Below, piece by piece: positions 58,054 to 64,000 of a stretch of 64,000 bases of DNA. Source of the DNA: Lichtheimia corymbifera B2541. Lineage: Eukaryota > Mucoromycota > Mucoromycetes > Mucorales > Lichtheimiaceae. Below the pieces are notes generated by a model. That model was not told the DNA's origin and did not search any database. It saw nothing but the letters and a program-made list of their open reading frames with translations. The stretch covers positions 1-64,000 of the forward strand of contig JNEU01000726.1 of NCBI GenBank assembly GCA_000697475.1. The letters are read 5' to 3'. Positions within the stretch are counted from its first letter, which is position 1; each line of letters opens with the position of its first letter. Made by a program: the position numbers and the translations under genes.

Positions 58054-58235
58054 ATGACACCGACATCGCCACCTTATCCACCTTATGCAAGTGGTTTCAT
58101 CGACCCTGCAATGTATGAGCATCTTGTACGAGGCAATAACAACCATGAAGAGCAACGTGGCACTGGGACAACGCACTATGTTGCACATCATCCTCACGTG
58201 CAGCAGCAACCAGCACCAGCACCACCTCATGTGCA

Positions 58236-58266
<31 letters not shown>

Positions 58267-59845
58267 CATGGTCATCATCATCATCATCATCAACCGTATC
58301 AAACTGCTTACGTTTATCCTGACGTGTATCCAATGAGTCCACAATTTCAGTATTATTCAGATGGCAGCAGCTATCCAGGATCACCGGCTATTCATCCACA
58401 ATCACCACCTGTAAACCCAACAAGTCCGCCTTTCAGTCCACCTTTCCAATACAGCAATATCACATTGTCACCTCCTTTGCATGCTGCTTACATGATTCCA
58501 CCACCGCATCATTTCCCACCATTGCATATTTCATCTCCAATCTTAACTGGAGCTGGTTCACCCCCACATCATCTTCATATGCCAAGTGCTTTCAGCCTTG
58601 ATAAACGCCATCAAGAAGACTTTCAGTATCATACTCATAACGTCTATGTACGTGGTCTAGCGGAGTCTATCACGGATGAAACATTCGAAGAGTTATGCAA
58701 AGAGTAAGTTCCTCCCCCCGCCCCCCCCGACAACTCGATTCAGGTACAACTTGCTCATCTCCATCATCAATTATAGATTTGGCACCATTGTATCCACCAA
58801 AGCTATGATTGATCAAAAAACCGGTCTCTGTAAAGGCTATGGATTTGCAATGTATGAGAAAGAAGAGGATTGTGAAAAGGCTATCAATGGACTCAACAAG
58901 AAGGGATTACAAGCTTCTTTTGCCAGAGTGGGTCAGGTAGGACCTCAACCTCCAATCAGCCACAAAAGTCTCTTTATTCACTCGTAGCTATTTAGGAATC
59001 ATTCAGCTCCCGACTCAAGAGTCTGCAAGATGAAGGTTCAACCAACATTTATATCTCAAATCTCCCATTGGATATGACCGAGCAGGTACGTTTATCAAGA
59101 GTAAAGGGAAAAGAAGAAATAAATAGACTCATGCCACCCAATGTATTAGAAACTCGAAGCACTTTTTCATCCATACAAGACCGTGTCTAACAGAATCTTA
59201 CGTGATCCAAGATCGGGTATTAGTCGAGGTGTCGGATTTGCAAGGTAAGATTGTCAAGCTGGAATAGGATGTAACGTATTCATAAGATAAGCGTTTATTA
59301 GATTATCAGATCGACCTTCTGCTTTAGCTATCATTGAAAAATTCAATGGCCACACCGTGGATGGTTCCTCGGCACCATTGCAAGTGCGATTTGCGGATTC
59401 GCCAGCCCAGAAAAAGCTCAAAAGTCAAACGGCACGCAAGAAAATGTTTAGATCACCACGAGAGTTTCAACCCATGACAGCAGGTTTTCCTCAACCTCTT
59501 CCTGGAACAATGGCAGCAAGTATAGCAGCCGTGGCAACAGCAGTAGGTGCAGGTGCAAGACCTATGCCAATTACACCTGAAGCGATGCTCGGTATGGCAC
59601 CCGTGGGCGAAGCAGTACACTATGCCGATCCTTCTCAGTAAGTGTGATTTAAACGGGATGATGCCGATGATCCATGTAATTCATTTGAAATCTATGGTAG
59701 ATCCATGCCTCAAGCTACGCCCAAAGAAACTGCAAGCGTAGAACCATCATCCACTACCACTACCAAAGAGGAACAAGCAAAGGACAATGATGTAGATGAT
59801 CTTATTACTGAGACAAAGCAAAAGTTGAATGTGTCATGCGATTAA
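58054..59845 (+). CDS. RNA-binding protein with two RRMs (RBMS/MSSP-like)
   Basis: Six exons: 58054-58703, 58777-58936, 58996-59085, 59150-59244, 59302-59637 and 59701-59845, giving 491 residues from the ATG at 58054. The frame is open upstream with further ATGs at 57955 and 57871, so up to 61 more residues are possible. The first 190 residues are low complexity: an Ala run, a His run, then Ser-Pro-rich. RRM1 (about 196-270) has VYVRGL and KGYGFAMY as RNP2 and RNP1; RRM2 (about 284-365) has IYISNL and RGVGFARL. This pairing with a short linker resembles RBMS/MSSP proteins that bind A/U-rich single-stranded nucleic acid. A role in mRNA stability or translation is inferred. Confidence 0.9.
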
Positions 59846-59916
59846 ATGAAAAAACAAGGTTGCTTTCGTTGTTGTTGCAAAAAAAGGGAGGAAAAAAAAC
59901 AGTACATGAATGAAAT

Positions 59917-61563
59917 CTATTCTACAAATGTTTCTTGTGCCCAATCAGGGATCTTGGTCTCATAAGCCCAACCTTCACCCGCATAACGCCATGCATGAAG
60001 CCAAATCTTGAGTTCTCTGTATTTTGGTTCTTCTGTCAGGACCAGCCCGCATTCTTTACATCGAGGTTTCTGTGCCTTGCTTTCATCCTTCTCCTCCTCC
60101 TCTTTGATTGTGTCGGTCTCCTTGTCATTCCACATGCCTTCCGGAAATTTGGAAGCTTCAAGCACCTTTTGCACCACCTTATCTGCTTGTTCATCATCCA
60201 ATGTTTGTCCGTATCCCATCAAAGGCGACCATGGTTGATCATCGCTGTAGGTAGGATCGTTGGCAATAGGGTATCCCAGGTAACGAAGATGGACTCGAAT
60301 TTGATGCGTTCTTCCCGTCTTGGGTCTACAACGAACAACACTTGTTTTGCCGTTATAGCTGAGTCTTTCAAAAACGGTCTTGCATTCCTTGCCATCTTGG
60401 TGGACATAGTTCAGCGAAAGCTTATAGGAGATAGTCTTGATAGGCGCATCACATGTAATTTCACCCCTGGAATAAAAAGTTAATGCATGTTTTTTTTCGA
60501 CCTCCACTCTGTTTGTTACTTACTCTGGGAATTCACCTACTACTCGACACACATATTCTTTTTGGATTTTGCCTTGCACCATTTGGCTTTCAAATTGTCT
60601 TGCCCTTTCAGAATTCAGGCCAATAAGCATAAGCCCGGATGTGGGTCGATCAAGGCGATTTGCAGCTGCATGAATCCATATGAGAAAAAGATATGTATAT
60701 ACATGATAGTGACACTTACGGTATAATCTAGGCACACCAAGTTCCTTACGTAGCACATGGATGACGGTGTTGTGTCTATATCGACCAGCAGGATGCACCT
60801 TTTCGATATCAAAATATCAGTCGTCTTGCGCACCATGTATCATTATCCCAAACTTACCGGAATACCTCCAGGTTTATTAATCACAATCAGGTCGTCATCT
60901 CGATGCACAATATCAATCGGTTCTGCCGTGACAATAGGTTCATGACGATGGATCTTGTGGCCAAGGATATCATTGTTCATTATAACGTAGTCGAGAGGAA
61001 CACGCTCGCCATTGATGGTGATCAATCCTGTTTCAATGGCATGACGCTAATCATCCAGTGAGCTTGTCTTGCCTAGATACATATGATCCTCCGCTTTTTT
61101 ACTTACATAGTACTTTTCATCACGGTCTTGGAATTCTTCTTTAAAGACGTTCAAGATCTCTCGCTTCATCCAGCGGCCTTTTGCATAGGCACGGTATTCG
61201 AAAAAGTAGGGCTTCACTTTTCGCAAGCCTGGACAAAAAGGTTGTCAGATCGCCGATCATGGATACTGCTCTCTCAACAAAAGTTGCATACCATTTTCAA
61301 TAACGTATTCCACATTATCGAGATCATTGGTATCACGGAAATCCTTTTGACGTTGCTTCTTTACTCGTCGTTGCTTTTGCGCTGGTTGATCGGTCGACTC
61401 ATCGTCTGTTTTGCGCTTTTGACCTGTTGACTCATGGCTGACCTCGATCTCTTGTTGCTGGTGCTCGGCGGATTCCTTTTCAAGGGAATTAGGATCGTAT
61501 GTACAATATCGCATTATCGCATTGGGGAGGGGGTACCTGATCGGTTGCTAAGGTGTCAGCCAT
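59917..61563 (-). CDS. RluA-family RNA pseudouridine synthase (Rib2/Pus9, RPUSD2 group)
   Basis: Seven exons: 61563-61537, 61475-61292, 61228-61107, 61046-60858, 60798-60720, 60665-60524 and 60466-59917, giving 430 residues. After a basic nuclear-type stretch (QKRKT...KQRRVKKQRQK) comes an S4-like part, then DDDLIVINKPGGIPVHPAGRY and the catalytic motif NRLDRPTSGL (Asp206). The usual His before Arg-Leu-Asp is replaced by Asn. The block PKTGRTHQIRVHLRYLGYPIANDPTY closes the active site. The C-terminus adds CKECG and a conserved LKIWLHAWRYAGEGWAYET. Yeast relatives modify uridine 32 of cytosolic and mitochondrial tRNAs. Which of these applies here is not decided by the sequence. Confidence 0.92.
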
Positions 61564-61796
61564 GGTGTGTGTGTGCGCAAATGAAAGGGAAGAGTCCTGT
61601 GAAACACCGGAGATGAACAATCCAAAGACATTTCATAGCAAACACGTGACCTACTCCAGTGAGACATTCTTCTCCCCGCACATCATGATGTTATATATAA
61701 AAAATGTTATTTGGAACACGCAGTGCAATTAAGTCTATTTATTTGCAACGAAGCAGTATGGTACAAAATGACACAATCGACAACGAAAGAATGTGA

Positions 61797-64000
61797 TTAA
61801 AAATATTGGTATTGTGGGTTAGACGAAGGAGGAGGTGGTGGTTGTTGGTTAAAATGATGTGCGGCGGCCGATTGTTGAGCCAAAGCGTAGGATGCCAGAT
61901 CCTGTTCTTGTGTAGTGCGTCTGAAAGGATTTGAGTCCATAGTGTGAGGAGGTTGCTGTTGTGCTACTGGACCAGGGTTAAGCTGTGGCAAATAGGACAT
62001 GTGCCGTTGGGAGGATTGTTGTTGATAATGATTGTCAACACCTGGTTCGCGCGTGACAGGCGTATAGTCTGTGGGTGGTGGAATAGGTGATCTTGAATGG
62101 TTACAATCGGGGCCTGTCATAACAGTAGCGTAGTAATTCTGATCCTCTTGTTGTTGTGGTGGCGGAATAGGTGATCTCGAATGATTACAATCGGGGCCTG
62201 TCATAACAGTAGCGTAATAATTCTGATCTTCTTGTTGTTGTGGTGGCGGAATAGGTGATCTCGAATGATTACAATCGGGGCCTGTCATAACAGTAGCGTA
62301 ATAATTCTGATCTTCTTGTTGTTGTGGTGGCGGAATAGGTGATCTCGAATGATTACAATCGGGGCCTGTCATAACAGTAGCGTAATAATTCTGATCTTCT
62401 TGTTGTTGTGGTGGCGGAATAGGTGATCTCGAATGATTACAATCGGGGCCTGTCATAACAGTAGCGTAATAATTCTGATCTTCTTGTTGTTGTGGTGGCG
62501 GAATAGGTGATCTCGAATGATTACAATCGGGGCCTGTCATAACAGTAGCGTAATAATTCTGATCTTCTTGTTGTTGTGGTGGCGGAATAGGTGATCTCGA
62601 ATGATTACAATCGGGGCCTGTCATAACAGTAGCGTAATAATTCTGATCTTCTTGTTGTTGTGGTGGCGGAATAGGTGATCTCGAATGATTACAATCGGGG
62701 CCTGTCATGATCGTAGCATAATAATTCTGGTCATTATTATGATCACCAAGTCCGCCTACCCATTCACCATAGCTGTTATAAACGGCTTGTTGCTGTTGTT
62801 GTTGTGGAGGCGACGGTGGATGTTGATATTGTTGCATTTCGGGTGCAGCAGCAGCACCAGGAGCAGGATTGGCAACGTTGGTGGATGGTAAATGTTGTGT
62901 GGATGATCCCATCATTTGCGCCAAAAAGTTATATTTGGACATACGAGCATTGCGTGGTCCATCTGTGCCCATAGCCATATTTTCTTCGGTTTGCATCAAA
63001 TTGTTAAAGTGACGTTCGCGTGCCTGTCTTCGTCGAGCTGCTTGGGATCGTCGTCGGAAAAGTACAAAGAAGCAAACAAGGACCAAAGCGCCAATCACCG
63101 AACCAGCTACAGCACCACCAATCTGGCCACCTGATAATGCTTGGTCATCTTGATGCTCGGGAGCATTGACACAAGTGCCATTATCACCACAATAGGTGGA
63201 TTGACATTGGAAATCCTCATAGCATTGATCACTAAGCTTTTTAAGTTGTACACAAGCTTGTGTAGCAGCATTACAAAAATAGTCATCAGGACATCTGCCA
63301 TCCACAGCCACTGGGTCATTGCCACATTCTTGTTGGCCTAAGACCAAGGAGGGTGTTGCTGTTGAAGAGGTGATGGAAAATGTTCGAGTGGTCATTGCTT
63401 GCTGGATACCCACTGTAGGATCATCATCCTTATCCTTGGTGGTGGTAGTTGGATCAGGGGTAGTTGTGGTGGGTGGAGGAGTTGTCGTAGTTGTATCGGG
63501 TGATGGTTCAGCAGTTGTTGTATCAGGAGGTTGTGTAGTGGTGGACTCTGGTGGTGGTGATGGTGGCTGCGTAGGTTGCTCACTAGGTTGGGTAACACTG
63601 CTTTGATCCATACTGCTATCTTGAGATGATTCAGGTGCCATTGAATCGGAAGCAATAGCTAAAGAAGATGCAGGATCAACACCACTCGTGGGTTCACCTG
63701 ATGCTGGCAGACTGCTGCTATTATCCATTGATGCACCACTTTCAACAGGATCAGACATCATTGCAGACGAGGCACCACTGGATGCTGGTACCGAATTGAT
63801 TGCGCTATCACTTGCTGATACTGGAATACCATCACTGAAGCTATCACTTGCACTCGGCTCTTGATCACTCATTGACGACATATCAGGTGTCTCAGAAGGA
63901 TACCCCATTGAGGAGACATCTTCCATAGTTGATGTTGCCTCTGACGGGATACTTGACGTCTCTGAAGCGCTATCATTTGTTGGTGCTGGATCATCCTCTG
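61797..64000 (-). CDS. Single-pass surface protein with 28-residue tandem repeats, 5' end outside window
   Basis: The frame stays open to the window edge at 64000, so the true start lies beyond it; about 730 residues are visible. The N-terminal part is Ser/Thr/Pro/Ala-rich and probably heavily O-mannosylated. A Cys-rich segment follows (ECGNDPVAVDGRCPDDYFC...CYEDFQCQSTYCGDNGTC), then a membrane helix GGAVAGSVIGALVLVCFFVLF with a basic stop-transfer RRRSQAARRRQ. The cytoplasmic tail holds eight copies of a 28-residue unit (YYAT.MTGPDCNHSRSPIPPP, Gln-rich link) and ends Gln/Pro-rich. The build resembles fungal cell-wall sensors of the Wsc/Mid2 kind, but I see no WSC domain. The ligand or partner is unknown. 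Confidence 0.85.
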   Translation of the reverse strand, partial: EDDPAPTNDSASETSSIPSEATSTMEDVSSMGYPSETPDMSSMSDQEPSASDSFSDGIPVSASDSAINSVPASSGASSAMMSDPVESGASMDNSSSLPASGEPTSGVDPASSLAIASDSMAPESSQDSSMDQSSVTQPSEQPTQPPSPPPESTTTQPPDTTTAEPSPDTTTTTPPPTTTTPDPTTTTKDKDDDPTVGIQQAMTTRTFSITSSTATPSLVLGQQECGNDPVAVDGRCPDDYFCNAATQACVQLKKLSDQCYEDFQCQSTYCGDNGTCVNAPEHQDDQALSGGQIGGAVAGSVIGALVLVCFFVLFRRRSQAARRRQARERHFNNLMQTEENMAMGTDGPRNARMSKYNFLAQMMGSSTQHLPSTNVANPAPGAAAAPEMQQYQHPPSPPQQQQQQAVYNSYGEWVGGLGDHNNDQNYYATIMTGPDCNHSRSPIPPPQQQEDQNYYATVMTGPDCNHSRSPIPPPQQQEDQNYYATVMTGPDCNHSRSPIPPPQQQEDQNYYATVMTGPDCNHSRSPIPPPQQQEDQNYYATVMTGPDCNHSRSPIPPPQQQEDQNYYATVMTGPDCNHSRSPIPPPQQQEDQNYYATVMTGPDCNHSRSPIPPPQQQEDQNYYATVMTGPDCNHSRSPIPPPTDYTPVTREPGVDNHYQQQSSQRHMSYLPQLNPGPVAQQQPPHTMDSNPFRRTTQEQDLASYALAQQSAAAHHFNQQPPPPPSSNPQYQYF
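62075..62745 (-). repeat. 84-bp coding tandem repeat, eight copies
   Basis: Period exactly 84 bp (28 codons). The inner copies are identical or nearly so at nucleotide level, while the first and last differ, for example ATAACAGTAGCGTAATAATT against ATGATCGTAGCATAATAATT. The repeat lies within the cytoplasmic tail of the surface protein. Confidence 0.95.

Noticed and set aside
62100..62745. Regular 84-bp repeats that could suggest a CRISPR array
   Set aside because: There are no unique spacers; the whole 84-bp unit repeats in frame inside a protein gene, and the organism is a eukaryote.
63319..63606. Valine/glycine-rich frame on the plus strand near the window end
   Set aside because: Antisense reading of the Thr/Pro/Ser-rich ectodomain of the surface protein.

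Overview
The window is nuclear DNA of a filamentous fungus, most likely an early-diverging one (Mucoromycota, probably Mucorales). The evidence is short GT-AG introns of about 50-70 bp that cut most genes into many small exons, fungus-specific families (velvet, WOPR/Gti1-Pac2, Sct1/Gpt2-type acyltransferase, a Ser/Thr-rich single-pass surface protein), AT-rich intergenic DNA, and a gene for the U11/U12 minor-spliceosome 25K protein, which is very rare in Dikarya. Species cannot be told from the sequence alone. Exon joins below were derived by hand from splice signals and reading-frame continuity.

Layout. 0.6-1.6 kb: a PQQ/beta-propeller-repeat protein (-). 2.1-8.7 kb: repeat-rich DNA without an intact gene. 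9.4-14.8 kb: a kinesin-3 motor (Unc104/KIF1A type, +). 15.3-16.8 kb: a monocarboxylate-type MFS transporter (+), tail to tail with a Sct1/Gpt2-type glycerol-3-phosphate acyltransferase (-, 17.0-19.3 kb). 19.8-20.4 kb: mitochondrial pyruvate carrier subunit MPC2 (-). 22.2-22.6 kb: a small unknown protein with a GC-AG intron (-). 24.0-25.5 kb: a velvet regulator (-). 30.5-31.2 kb: a bHLH factor (+). 31.2-39.6 kb: gene-poor, with the second repeat cluster. 39.6-40.9 kb: a BAG-domain protein with heat-shock elements upstream (-). 41.1-41.7 kb: U11/U12 snRNP 25K (-), divergent from PEP carboxykinase PCK1 (+, 42.6-44.4 kb). 45.4-46.4 kb: a WOPR regulator (-). 51.25 kb: tRNA-Cys (-). 51.8-53.3 kb: a second acyltransferase of GPAT3/4 type (-), divergent from a secreted PI-PLC-like protein (+, 53.7-54.8 kb). 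54.9-55.9 kb: a transgelin/calponin-homology protein (-). 56.7 kb: tRNA-Gln (-). 58.0-59.8 kb: a two-RRM RNA-binding protein (+). 59.9-61.6 kb: an RluA-type pseudouridine synthase (-). 61.8 kb to the window edge: the 3' part of a surface protein with an eight-fold 28-residue repeat (-).

Functional themes. Genes are transcribed singly, as expected in a fungus, with several divergent or convergent pairs. Three concern central carbon flow (PCK1, MPC2, monocarboxylate-type transporter). Two catalyse the same first step of glycerolipid synthesis but belong to different acyltransferase families. Three are developmental-type regulators (velvet, bHLH, WOPR).

The least explained content is a repeat system in two clusters (2.1-8.7 kb and 33.9-36.8 kb). 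A core module of about 100 bp recurs at roughly 160-195 bp spacing in quasi-tandem arrays, on opposite strands in the two clusters. In both clusters the array leads into the same decayed coding-like segment of about 1 kb. The same module also forms the arms of long palindromes of about 0.45 and 0.93 kb. I cannot assign it to a known transposon family.
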